60,226 bases of DNA from an uncultured Barnesiella sp. Lineage in GTDB: Bacteria > Bacteroidota > Bacteroidia > Bacteroidales > Barnesiellaceae. The notes under the pieces were generated by a model. The model was not told the DNA's origin. It made no database searches and worked only from the letters and a program-made list of their open reading frames with translations. The stretch covers positions 1-60,226 of the forward strand of contig CALUJQ010000016.1 of the NCBI GenBank assembly GCA_944320995.1, written 5' to 3'. A program made the translations under genes and the position numbers. Shown one piece after another: positions 34,836-44,016 of the stretch (positions are counted from its first letter, which is position 1; every line of letters starts with the position of its first letter).

Positions 34836-37800
34836 ATGGTTCACAACTATTCTTTCAGAAAAATATCAATATTTGTCACGATAACCTGCATTTTAACCAC
34901 ACTCTTCCCGATTCAAGGAAGGCAAAGTCAGGACTATGCAGCAAATTCAATATTGGCCGACGGTAACTGGGTAAAAATATCGACTACCGACGCGGGAATC
35001 TATCAAATCACCGAAGACTCTTTAATGGCTTGGGGATTCTCCGACCCCTCGAAAGTAAAACTTTTCGGATACGGCGGACTTGTCATCGACGAGCTATTCT
35101 CAGACAACGATGATTATATAGACGATTTGCCACAGATTCCCCTTTGGAGGCAAGGCAATAAACTCTACTTCTATTCGACAGGAACAACCAAATGGGAATT
35201 GGATTCCTATAATCAAGAATTTATCCATCGGCTTCACCCCTATTCCACGCATGCCTACTACTTTTTGACAGATAAAGATATGAAGGAAGCTCAATTCCCT
35301 ACCATATCGACATCTCTCCCCGAAGGTGAAAATACCACACCGATCACCGTATTCAACGATTATACGGTCCATGAAAAAGAACTAATTTCGGTAGGAAGAA
35401 CCGGACAAAACTTTTTCGGTGAAGATTTTCTATCCAATCCCAGTCAAGAGTTCGCATTTCAATTGCCCGGAGCACAACCCTCACCCCTAAAAATAAGAGT
35501 ATCGTTCGGTGCAAAAATAAACGATTCCGAAGGGTATATATACATTTCCTACAACGGGACCGAACTGCCCGTCAACACGTCGAACCGGATTACAAAATAT
35601 TACGATAGCCACGAATTCCTCAGACAAGCCACCCCCCTCAAAACAGTTAACCAAGCAACAGAACAATCGACCATAGGGGTGCGATATTCTTGCGTTGGCA
35701 CCACCTCTTGTGCTTACCTCGATTATATCCGGCTCAACTATACACGCAAACTACAACTATACAACGGACAAGTATCATTCCGCTTCATCAACCGCCAAAA
35801 CGGAGACTATTACCAAATCGGACAAAGCACAAAGTCAACGATAGTATGGGACATCACCACTCCTCACGCCCCCAAAAACATAACCACCTTTTTTGAAAAC
35901 GGGATTTGCACATTTGCCCCGGAAGACACACAACTGCGAGAATTTATCGCCTTCGACACACAACAAAAATTCCCCTCCCCCTCATTTGTAAAACAAATTG
36001 AAAATCAAAACCTACACGCCTTGGACATCGCCGACCTCACCATTATTACGCCAGCGGCTTTACAAGGTCCAGCCGAACGGGCAGCGCAACTGCACCGGGC
36101 GGAAGGGCTTACCGCAACAGTCGTCGAACAAGAAAAAATCTTCAACGAATTTTCCTCCGGAACCCCCGATGCAACAGCCTACCGCCGACTCATGAAAATG
36201 TTTTACGACAGAGCCGAGAATCCCGACTCCCGGCCTCGTTATCTGCTCCTTTTCGGCGACGGCTCCTACGATAACCGAAAGGCGATGGAAACATTGCATA
36301 CCCCCGAGTGCGATATGTTATTGACCTACCAATCCAAAACCAGTATCGATGAACGAGAATCTTTTGTTTTGGAAGATTATTTCGGTTTCTTGGAAGAGAA
36401 CTCGGGTATAGACATAAAAGTCAACAAAGTATGTTTAGGAATCGGGCGCATACCTGTATCCTCGGTCCAAAAGGCACAATCGGTCGTCGATAAACTTTAT
36501 CGATATACTCAAAATACCGACTTTTCGCCATGGAAAAATAATATTTGTGTAACAGCCGACGACGGCGACGAAGCTATACACACCGAACAAGCAGACAAAG
36601 GGAGTGATACGCTCCTCCTCAAAAACACCCAAAATCCCCGTTTAGGATTCAGAATAAACAAAATCTTCATAGACTCCTACTACTTAGATTCCAAGACAAA
36701 AAAAAGCCCCGAAGCCAATCGGGAGTTGAAACAACAATTCGACAACGGAATGCTCGTTTTCAGCTTTATCGGCCACAACGATCCCGAAAACGGATTTACG
36801 AGCGAAGGACTACTATCCCGATACGAAATGGACAACCTCTCCAACAGCAGGTTGCCGCTCTTCATCACAATCACATGCAATTACAGCCAATTCGACGATA
36901 ACAATGAAATCTCAGCCGGCGAAAATATATTGCTTAACCCCACAGGTGGGGCCATAGGCCTAATTACAACCACCCGAGTCGTATATACCGACGGGAACGA
37001 CAAAATCAACCGGCGACTGATGAAACGCCTCTTCGATCGAAATCCCGACGGGATTCCCCTGCGAATCGGCGACATATTGAAATTAGCCAAACGAGATTTC
37101 GGGAACGAAATCGACAAAAACAAACTCAACTACATTCTCATCGGAGACCCAGCCCTGAAACTGACCTATCCCGAACATACGATACACGTAACCCGAATAA
37201 ATGGGAACAGTAGCGAATACGAAACAGAAATGATCCCCGGGGAGAGCTATACGATAGAAGGAGAAATACGCTCTTTCCAAAATGAACTGCTTCCCGACTT
37301 CAATGGCGAAATCTACTATTCGCTTTACGACGAAGAAAAAAGTATAACTACATTGGGCAATCAAGACTCAAAAACATGGACCTACCAATACCGTCCCGAC
37401 CTCTTGGCAACCGGTAAGGGGAGCGTACAAAACGGGAAATTCAAGACTTCGGTCATATTGCCTCTCGAAAACTCCCACTCGGGAAAATCGGGATTACTCA
37501 ACCTATATGCCTACGACGAAACAGGCCGAGAAGCCAACGGTTATACCGATAAACTCCTTATCGGCACAAGTTACGAAACAGAAAACAAAGATACGCAAGG
37601 CCCCCAAATCGAATTTGCCGGGATTAACGACGAATCGTTTGTCGAAGGTGAGCTATACAACAATCCGGCGACCTTTATCTGCCGATTCTCCGACCCTTCC
37701 GGGATATGGACCGGGAACAGCTTGGGACGGCAAATGATACTACTGCTCGATGGGTGTAGTATCGAAGAAAACACCCTAAACTATTATAATCCCATTGTCA

Positions 37801-38243
37801 ACAACGATATTCCAAAAGGCGAATTTATATATCCCCTTCCTCAACTATCCGACGGACTGCACACGCTCACATTCAAAGTATTCGATTCATTAGGAAACTC
37901 CTCGGAGACCACAATCTCTTTCCAAATAAAAGACGGAAACGAAACCTACATGATCTCTTTGGAAGAAAATCCTGTAACCGACTATGCCACACTATCGTGT
38001 CAAAGTGCAAACGGGAATGAAGTTACCCGGTTAAAACAGGCACGCATCTCCATTACCGACGACTTGGGAGAGGAGATATGGACAAGCATATCGGAAACCA
38101 ACCCGTTTCCTCTCACATGGAACCTCCAAGACAACAACGGCGAACGAGTCCCTGCCGGGCAATATTACTGCCGGGGTTATTTCGAAACGACAACCGGAAT
38201 AATTGCCACTCCCGCAAAAAAAATAGTAGTTATCACGCAATAA
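34836..38243 (+). CDS. PorU-like C25 protease, copy 2 (diverged active-site surroundings)
   Basis: This 1135-residue paralogue is collinear with copy 1: signal peptide, ILADGNWVKISTTDAGIYQI, LFGYGG, the shared FNEFSSGTPDATAYRRLMKM, C25 domain and a sorting-like C-terminus (GERVPAGQYYCRGYF). The catalytic pair is kept: His647 in FIGHNDPEN and Cys681 in TITCNYSQFDD, 34 apart. However, the GHGS and CDFGRYD surroundings of copy 1 are changed to GHND and CNYSQFD. It is translated 15 bases after the FAH gene and 38 bases before porV, so it shares a transcript with PorV, the known PorU partner. It may be a second sortase, a specialised protease or a non-sortase surface protease; the sequence alone cannot tell. 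Confidence 0.82.
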   Translation: MVHNYSFRKISIFVTITCILTTLFPIQGRQSQDYAANSILADGNWVKISTTDAGIYQITEDSLMAWGFSDPSKVKLFGYGGLVIDELFSDNDDYIDDLPQIPLWRQGNKLYFYSTGTTKWELDSYNQEFIHRLHPYSTHAYYFLTDKDMKEAQFPTISTSLPEGENTTPITVFNDYTVHEKELISVGRTGQNFFGEDFLSNPSQEFAFQLPGAQPSPLKIRVSFGAKINDSEGYIYISYNGTELPVNTSNRITKYYDSHEFLRQATPLKTVNQATEQSTIGVRYSCVGTTSCAYLDYIRLNYTRKLQLYNGQVSFRFINRQNGDYYQIGQSTKSTIVWDITTPHAPKNITTFFENGICTFAPEDTQLREFIAFDTQQKFPSPSFVKQIENQNLHALDIADLTIITPAALQGPAERAAQLHRAEGLTATVVEQEKIFNEFSSGTPDATAYRRLMKMFYDRAENPDSRPRYLLLFGDGSYDNRKAMETLHTPECDMLLTYQSKTSIDERESFVLEDYFGFLEENSGIDIKVNKVCLGIGRIPVSSVQKAQSVVDKLYRYTQNTDFSPWKNNICVTADDGDEAIHTEQADKGSDTLLLKNTQNPRLGFRINKIFIDSYYLDSKTKKSPEANRELKQQFDNGMLVFSFIGHNDPENGFTSEGLLSRYEMDNLSNSRLPLFITITCNYSQFDDNNEISAGENILLNPTGGAIGLITTTRVVYTDGNDKINRRLMKRLFDRNPDGIPLRIGDILKLAKRDFGNEIDKNKLNYILIGDPALKLTYPEHTIHVTRINGNSSEYETEMIPGESYTIEGEIRSFQNELLPDFNGEIYYSLYDEEKSITTLGNQDSKTWTYQYRPDLLATGKGSVQNGKFKTSVILPLENSHSGKSGLLNLYAYDETGREANGYTDKLLIGTSYETENKDTQGPQIEFAGINDESFVEGELYNNPATFICRFSDPSGIWTGNSLGRQMILLLDGCSIEENTLNYYNPIVNNDIPKGEFIYPLPQLSDGLHTLTFKVFDSLGNSSETTISFQIKDGNETYMISLEENPVTDYATLSCQSANGNEVTRLKQARISITDDLGEEIWTSISETNPFPLTWNLQDNNGERVPAGQYYCRGYFETTTGIIATPAKKIVVITQ

Positions 38244-38281
38244 TCAAGGATTATCTCTGTTTATTATATACGTAATTTGTA

Positions 38282-39499
38282 ATGACAGAAACGATGAAAC
38301 GTCTCCTTTTTCATACCTTGGCGGTTGCCCTCATGGCTCTGTGTCTCCCCGCATATACCTTCGCGGCGAACGGGAATACAACCAAAAACGAGTTCAACCC
38401 CATCAACACCGGTGTCACCTCGCTGAGCATCACACCCGACTCTCGTGGCGCCTCGATGGGCGATTTGGGTGTAGCCACCGATCCCGATGTAAACTCGCAA
38501 TTTTGGAATCCTTCCAAATATGCATTCGCATACAGCCAAGCCGGCGTATCGCTATCCTATACCCCGTGGTTGCGCAAACTGGTCAACGACATCTACCTCG
38601 CCTATTTGGCCGGATACTGGAAACTAGGCAGCAGCGATTTGCAGGCTCTGAGTGCCTCGCTCCGCTACTTCTCGCTGGGTGAAATCGTCCTCACCGACAA
38701 CCAAGGCAATGCCCAAAACAGCATTACCCCTTACGAAATGGCTTTCGACGTAGGTTATTCGCGCAAGCTCTCCGATAAATTCTCGATGGGTGTCGTATTT
38801 CGTTACATCTATTCCGATTTAGGTTTCCACTATGACGAGTCGAGCGTATCCGACGCCTCGGGCGCCTCGGCCTTTGCCGCCGACGTCTCGGGGTACTACA
38901 CCACCTACCCCATCATCGGCCGCAGCGAATGCCAATGGTCACTGGGATTCAACATCTCCAACATCGGTACCAAAGTCTCCTACGACGGAGGCAACGAAAG
39001 TGCATTCCTCCCGACCAACTTGCGTTTAGGGACCTCGTTCCTCTTCCCGCTGGCCGACTACAACACCCTGTCGCTCAACCTCGATTTCAACAAGTTGTTG
39101 GTCCCTTCGACACCGCAGGTCGCCAATTATGAAACCGATGCCGAATATGAAGATGCCAAAGAAAAATGGCAAAACACCTCGCCTATATCGGGAATCTTCA
39201 AATCGTTCAGCGACGCCCCCGGCGGATTCAAAGAGGAGTTGCGCGAAATCAATTTTTCAATCGGAGCCGAATACTCCTACAACCAACAATTCTTCCTGCG
39301 TGCCGGATACTTCAACGAAAACAAATACAAAGGTAACCGCAAATACTTCTCTTTCGGTGCAGGTTTCTCGCTCAATGTGTTGAAAATCGACGCTGCCTAT
39401 ATGGTAGCCACGGCACAAACCAGCCCGCTAGACCAAACCCTTCGTTTCACCCTCTCGTTCGATATGGACGGGCTTAAAGAATTGATTGGCCGCCGATGA
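38282..39499 (+). CDS. porV: Type IX secretion outer-membrane shuttle PorV (LptO)
   Basis: PorV is the outer-membrane barrel that carries type IX cargo from the translocon to PorU. The 405-residue protein has a signal peptide to about residue 28 and then the family entry: NPINTGVTSLSITPDSRGAS, MGDLGVATDPDVNSQFWNPS. The remainder is beta-barrel strands, with a QFFLRAGYFNE landmark and a C-terminal LRFTLSFDM. An alternative start at ATG 38294 (MKRLLF) would still give a signal peptide. It overlaps ispF by 4 bases and follows the second PorU-like gene. Confidence 0.93.
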   Translation: MTETMKRLLFHTLAVALMALCLPAYTFAANGNTTKNEFNPINTGVTSLSITPDSRGASMGDLGVATDPDVNSQFWNPSKYAFAYSQAGVSLSYTPWLRKLVNDIYLAYLAGYWKLGSSDLQALSASLRYFSLGEIVLTDNQGNAQNSITPYEMAFDVGYSRKLSDKFSMGVVFRYIYSDLGFHYDESSVSDASGASAFAADVSGYYTTYPIIGRSECQWSLGFNISNIGTKVSYDGGNESAFLPTNLRLGTSFLFPLADYNTLSLNLDFNKLLVPSTPQVANYETDAEYEDAKEKWQNTSPISGIFKSFSDAPGGFKEELREINFSIGAEYSYNQQFFLRAGYFNENKYKGNRKYFSFGAGFSLNVLKIDAAYMVATAQTSPLDQTLRFTLSFDMDGLKELIGRR

Positions 39500-39975
39500 A
39501 AACACGCGTAGGATTTGGATTCGACGTCCACCGATTGGTCGAAGGCCGTGAATTATGGCTCGGTGGAATACGCATCGACCACTCATTGGGACTGTTGGGA
39601 CACTCCGATGCCGACGTGCTTATCCACGCCTTGTGCGATGCCCTGCTGGGTGCCGCCAACATGCGCGACATAGGATTCCACTTCCCCGACACCGCCGGCA
39701 AATACAAAGGTATCGACAGCAAAATCCTCTTGCGAAAAACCGTAGAACTCGTTCGAGGGAAGGGCTACTCCATAGGCAACGCCGACATAACGGTTTGTGC
39801 CGAACGCCCCAAACTCAACCCCCATATCCCCGCCATGCAACAATGCCTCGCAGAGTGCATGGCTATCGACCCCGACGACATATCGATCAAAGCCACCACC
39901 ACCGAACGGTTGGGATTCACAGGCCGTGAAGAGGGTATCTCGGCCTATGCCGTCGTCCTGATCGAAAAACCATAA
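39496..39975 (+). CDS. ispF: 2-C-methyl-D-erythritol 2,4-cyclodiphosphate synthase
   Basis: This is the fifth enzyme of the non-mevalonate isoprenoid pathway and acts as a cytoplasmic trimer. In 159 residues the conserved GFGFDVHRL (Asp and His zinc ligands), LLGHSDADVLIHALCDA, DIGFHFPDT, the AERPKLNPHI loop and IKATTTERLGFTGREEGI appear in order. The start overlaps porV by 4 bases (ATGA), so it is translated by coupling to the type IX gene. The link between the two pathways is only positional. Confidence 0.96.
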   Translation: MKTRVGFGFDVHRLVEGRELWLGGIRIDHSLGLLGHSDADVLIHALCDALLGAANMRDIGFHFPDTAGKYKGIDSKILLRKTVELVRGKGYSIGNADITVCAERPKLNPHIPAMQQCLAECMAIDPDDISIKATTTERLGFTGREEGISAYAVVLIEKP

Positions 39976-40102
39976 AACCCTGCTCCCTCGGGAACCACTC
40001 ATGACATGATGGCAGGGTCGGTCCGCACTCGATGCGGGAGCCAGAACTATCGGCACAAACTCCCACAAAAAGCATCTCCCCGTTTTGAAACGAAAGAGTT
40101 TT

Positions 40103-41041
40103 TCATTCCTTCCGTTCCAAATCCAAGAGAGGTTTCAACTCCTCATCGGTTATCCGCAAAGCACTCCCGTGCCTTATCCCCTCGGGCATTTTCAACCTGT
40201 CCGAAACATCTTCCCACTCCTTCATATCAAAAGAGCGAACGACACCGAAACGGCCCTCCATATACCGGTCGAAATAAACATAATACGTCGAATCTACATC
40301 GAGAAACGTAGGACCTTCGGCCCAATAATCGCCGGTTATGGGAGCCGAAGGCTCGGAATAAGGCCCGGTAAGCCTATCGGCATAGGCTATCCGTATATTC
40401 TTTTGCGGAGGAATCAATGTCTCGTCTTTCAAAAACATCACATACCTTCCGCTCCAATAATGAATCGATGCGTCTATCACATTAAAGCCGTAATCATAGA
40501 GCAGAAACGCATCGGAGAAAGTGTGGAAATCTTTTGTCGTCACGGCATATATCCGATGGCATAGATTCCCTTCCTCCTTTTCGGCTGTCTCTGCAAACCG
40601 CCCCTCGATAGTCGAAGCCCAGTAAATCATATATTCGCCACTCGTCTCATCGAATGTAATCTCGGGAGCCCAGCAATTCCTCACCCCTTCGACTTCGGCA
40701 AGGACAGGTATCATCTGCTGCCCGCTCCAATTAACCAAGTCGCTACTCGAAGCATATCCTATTCCTTTCTCTTCCCAACTCACCGTCCACACCATATGGA
40801 ACAAACCGTCACCACCCCGTATGATACACGGGTCGCGCATCAGTTTATCGCAGCTTAACTCGGGAGCGAGCAACGGCTCTCCACCATTAACCGCTTCCCA
40901 ATTAAGGCCGTCCCTACTGTATGCAATATGCAGGCCGTCCTCTCCATTGCCCGTAAAATAAGAGAATATATAAGCCTCACCCGATTGCGAAGCACAACCG
41001 GCCAACAAAAACAATTGTGCTAAAAAAACAACATATCTCAT
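40103..41041 (-). CDS. GH43-like five-bladed beta-propeller lipoprotein
   Basis: From ATG 41041 the protein has 312 residues. The signal peptide ends in the lipobox LAGC. The blades carry AYSRDGLNWEAV, the catalytic-like MRDPCIIRGGDG, WAPEITFDETSGEYMIYWAS and EGPTFLDVDSTYYVYFDRY with a candidate acid Glu. This layout fits GH43/GH117-type glycosidases acting on plant or host glycans, at the cell surface via the lipid anchor. The substrate is unknown. No susC/susD pair is adjacent, so it is not part of a standard PUL. The frame remains open to 41095, but that would bury the signal peptide. Confidence 0.72.
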   Translation of the reverse strand: MRYVVFLAQLFLLAGCASQSGEAYIFSYFTGNGEDGLHIAYSRDGLNWEAVNGGEPLLAPELSCDKLMRDPCIIRGGDGLFHMVWTVSWEEKGIGYASSSDLVNWSGQQMIPVLAEVEGVRNCWAPEITFDETSGEYMIYWASTIEGRFAETAEKEEGNLCHRIYAVTTKDFHTFSDAFLLYDYGFNVIDASIHYWSGRYVMFLKDETLIPPQKNIRIAYADRLTGPYSEPSAPITGDYWAEGPTFLDVDSTYYVYFDRYMEGRFGVVRSFDMKEWEDVSDRLKMPEGIRHGSALRITDEELKPLLDLERKE

Positions 41042-41122
41042 ACCTGTCAACATAATTATACAATCCATCGAATCAACTTCTGTGTTTCCCGTCAAGAGAG
41101 AGGGATTTCACGATATTCCCCA

Positions 41123-41154
41123 CGTCCGAATGCCGATGGAATCCTATTCGGACG
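41123..41154. repeat. 9-bp inverted repeat between divergent GH43-like and mnmA genes
   Basis: CGTCCGAAT (41123-41131) and its complement ATTCGGACG (41146-41154) flank a 14-base spacer. There is no T run. It may be an operator or a structured leader of the minus-strand gene. The rest of the 258-base gap holds the mnmA promoter and otherwise nothing recognised. Confidence 0.4.
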
Positions 41155-41284
41155 GGTCTCAATTTTCAAAAATTTTCTAAATATAATCCTTTCTTAAAAA
41201 GAAAGCCAAGGACAATCCCCTTTTTAACACTCCCGGTTTAGATGTTTTTTAGACGATATTACCATATGCCTCGCAAAAGTTCGT

Positions 41285-41292
41285 TATTTTTG
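41285..41292 (+). promoter_or_regulatory. -7 box TATTTTTG 8 bases before the mnmA ATG
   Basis: This is a perfect consensus match. Because transcription normally begins a few bases after this box, the mRNA would have almost no leader before the ATG at 41300. Confidence 0.55.
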
Positions 41293-41299
41293 TAGCAAT

Positions 41300-42418
41300 A
41301 TGAAACATGAAGATTCCCATAAAAGAGTACTCATAGGTATGAGTGGAGGTATCGATAGCTCCGCCGCCTGCATGATATTGCAAGAACAAGGTTACGAAGT
41401 GGTAGGACTCACCATGCGCATGTGGGACTTGCCGCGGCACTTTCCCGGCGAAGGGCAAACGATTCCTCAATTTGCTTTGGAAGCCCGCGATTTGGCCGGG
41501 AAGATAGGTATCGAGCACCATATCCTCGATATACGAAAAGAATTTAAAGAAACCGTTATCAAAAGTTTTATCGACGAATATCTCAAAGGGAACACCCCTA
41601 ATCCTTGCGTCATGTGCAACCGGCAATTCAAATGGCACTATCTGCTGCAAGAAGCCGACCGGTTGGGGTGTCACTGGGTCGCTACCGGTCACTATGCCCG
41701 CATTCTGCGAGAAAACGGCTACTTCGTGCTGGGACGGGGTGCCGACACGAAAAAAGACCAATCCTATTTCCTTTGGCGGCTCGGCCAGCAAGAGCTTTCC
41801 CGCACTATTTTCCCTCTGGGCGACATCACCAAGGAGGAGATAAAAAAATATGTCGGGGAAAAAGGATTTCACGAGAAAGTCGAGAAAAAAGAGAGCATGG
41901 AGGTCTGCTTCATACCGGGCGACTACCGCGATTTCCTGCGGGAACAACTTCCCGAACTGGAACAACAGGTAGCCGGCGGATATTTTATCGATTCTCTCGG
42001 TCGCAAACTCGGTCAACACAAAGGATTTCCCTTCTATACCATAGGACAACGCAAAGGGTTGGAAATCGCCCTCGGGAAACCCATGTTCGTCACCCGCATA
42101 AACCCCGTTAAAAATACCATACGGCTGGGCGAGCGGGAAGAACTGCTCACCCGGAGAATGGTCATCTCCGATACCATAGAGGCCATCCCCGGCATCTTGG
42201 AAACGGCAGGCACAATCGAGGTCCAAATCCGTTACCGCAGTGCTGCCATACCGGCCACTCTCCAAAAAGGGGAGACCCCCGGCGAATGGCTCGTACAATT
42301 CCAACACGACGCATCGGCCGTCACCCCGGGGCAATCGGCGGTTATTTACCGAGACAACTGCGTTATCGGCGGAGGCATCATTGCCGACCAACGCCTGTTA
42401 AAAAAATACGGTTCATGA
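41300..42418 (+). CDS. mnmA: tRNA-specific 2-thiouridylase MnmA
   Basis: MnmA thiolates uridine 34 of Lys, Glu and Gln tRNAs using persulfide sulfur and ATP. The 372-residue protein has the PP-loop GMSGGIDSSAA near residue 13, NPCVMCNR with Cys103 (the family catalytic cysteine) and Cys106, the second catalytic Cys203 in MEVCFIPGDYRDF, and FYTIGQRKGL. The C-terminal beta domain is typical. The next gene overlaps it by 4 bases. An antisense frame over 41249-42391 is rejected. Confidence 0.95.
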   Translation: MKHEDSHKRVLIGMSGGIDSSAACMILQEQGYEVVGLTMRMWDLPRHFPGEGQTIPQFALEARDLAGKIGIEHHILDIRKEFKETVIKSFIDEYLKGNTPNPCVMCNRQFKWHYLLQEADRLGCHWVATGHYARILRENGYFVLGRGADTKKDQSYFLWRLGQQELSRTIFPLGDITKEEIKKYVGEKGFHEKVEKKESMEVCFIPGDYRDFLREQLPELEQQVAGGYFIDSLGRKLGQHKGFPFYTIGQRKGLEIALGKPMFVTRINPVKNTIRLGEREELLTRRMVISDTIEAIPGILETAGTIEVQIRYRSAAIPATLQKGETPGEWLVQFQHDASAVTPGQSAVIYRDNCVIGGGIIADQRLLKKYGS

Positions 42419-44016
42419 AACGGCCGATTTACATAACCCTATTGCTCCTCCTCTTTTGGACGATGCTCCTCCCTGCACAAGAGCAACATTACCGAATATG
42501 GTTCAACGACAAGGGGGAGACCTCTTTTTCGGTAGAACGCCCCGAAGAATTTTTGTCCGAACGAGCCATGGCCCAGCGGAAGAAATACAATATCCCTATC
42601 GACTCGACCGACCTCCCGATAGCCTCTTCCCGATTGGCCGAACTCACGGCGCAAGGGGCACGCATACTCACCACCTCGAAGTGGCTCAACACAGCCACCG
42701 TTGCTTTGACCGACTCGACCCGATTGTCCCGCATAATCGACCTGCCATTTGTCAAAAGGTTCGACAGGTTGGGAACACCCGTACAACCCGAGCCCTCGCT
42801 TGGGAAGAAGCAGAAACAGATAGAGACCGATTCGGAAGGACTTTACGGCGATGCCGCTTGGCAAATCGCTTTGCACAACGGCGAGAAACTGCATCAAGCG
42901 GGATTTTCGGGAGAGGGTATGACCATTGCTGTCATCGATGGGGGATTTCTCAATGCCGATTGCAATCCAGCCTTCGACCAAAACCAAATTGTCGGCGTTC
43001 ACGATTTCATCGACCCGAGTATGGATTTCCGGAACGGCGATTCGCACGGTTCTTCGGTTTTATCGACCATGCTGGTCAACGACACATCCACGTTCATCGG
43101 GACAGCTCCCCTTGCCTCGTATTGGCTACTGCGGTCGGAAGATACCGACACCGAATATCCCACAGAAGAAGATTATTGGGTCGCAGCTCTCGAATATGCC
43201 GACAGTTTAGGAGCCGATATAATCACCTCGTCTCTCGGATATACCGAGTTCGACGACCCGCAATTCAACCATTCGTGGGAACAACTCGACGGGCAGTCGG
43301 CTTTCATTTCGCAAGGAGCCGCCATGGGCGTACAGAAAGGGCTGCTCATCGTCGTGAGTGCCGGGAACGAGGGCAATAACCGTTGGAAGAAAATAACCAT
43401 GCCGGGCGATGTGGCCGGAGTCCTCACCGTGGGAGCCGTCACCACAAGTTCAAAACCCGCCTACTTCTCGGGAACCGGGCCGACAGAAGACAACCGAGTC
43501 AAACCCGACGTGGTCGCATTAGGCGCCTCAGCCTCCACGATCGGCCCGGAAGGAACCCTGCAACTGAAAAACGGCACCTCGTTCGCCACCCCTATCATCG
43601 CAGGCTTGACCGCCTGTCTGCGGCAAGCGCTGCCCCATTTGTCGGCCGGCGAAATCATCGCCCTCATACAACAAAACAGTTCGCAATACCACACCCCCGA
43701 CTCTGTGATGGGCTACGGAATCCCCGATTTCTATGCCGCTTATCGACAAGGGTCTGGCATAGAATCGGCCCGATATGCCGAATCGCCTCTGCAACTATCT
43801 CATACCGAAGGAGTCCCCATTATCTCCATAACAGCGTTGCCGGAGGGAGAGATGACTATCGACCTCCATATATACGACCTCAGCGGGAAAACCATGGCAG
43901 AATACAAACTCTCGGAAGGGGCGCAACTTGCCCTTCATGCCCTGCCCAAAGGAATATATCTGCTATTGGCACGCACCAAAACGCATGGTTGGACTCACAA
44001 AATACAACGACTATGA
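42415..44016 (+). CDS. Secreted S8 subtilisin-like protease, probable type IX cargo
   Basis: From ATG 42415 the protein has 533 residues with a signal peptide ending near QAQEQ (residue 20). The N-terminal prodomain-like part (HYRIWFNDKGET..) is followed by the S8 domain. The catalytic triad is complete: Asp175 in AVIDGGF, His211 in DSHGSS and Ser389 in NGTSFATP. The last 60 residues (IDLHIYDLSGKTMAEYKL.., LPKGIYLLLA, ending KIQRL) match a type A type IX sorting domain. It overlaps both mnmA and xseA by 4 bases, so a secreted protease is translated in the middle of a housekeeping operon. The substrate is unknown. Confidence 0.88.
   Translation: MKRPIYITLLLLLFWTMLLPAQEQHYRIWFNDKGETSFSVERPEEFLSERAMAQRKKYNIPIDSTDLPIASSRLAELTAQGARILTTSKWLNTATVALTDSTRLSRIIDLPFVKRFDRLGTPVQPEPSLGKKQKQIETDSEGLYGDAAWQIALHNGEKLHQAGFSGEGMTIAVIDGGFLNADCNPAFDQNQIVGVHDFIDPSMDFRNGDSHGSSVLSTMLVNDTSTFIGTAPLASYWLLRSEDTDTEYPTEEDYWVAALEYADSLGADIITSSLGYTEFDDPQFNHSWEQLDGQSAFISQGAAMGVQKGLLIVVSAGNEGNNRWKKITMPGDVAGVLTVGAVTTSSKPAYFSGTGPTEDNRVKPDVVALGASASTIGPEGTLQLKNGTSFATPIIAGLTACLRQALPHLSAGEIIALIQQNSSQYHTPDSVMGYGIPDFYAAYRQGSGIESARYAESPLQLSHTEGVPIISITALPEGEMTIDLHIYDLSGKTMAEYKLSEGAQLALHALPKGIYLLLARTKTHGWTHKIQRL

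Noticed and set aside
41249..42391. Long minus-strand open frame (380 codons)
   Set aside because: It is antisense to mnmA and shows low-complexity hydrophobic composition without motifs; mnmA is certain.
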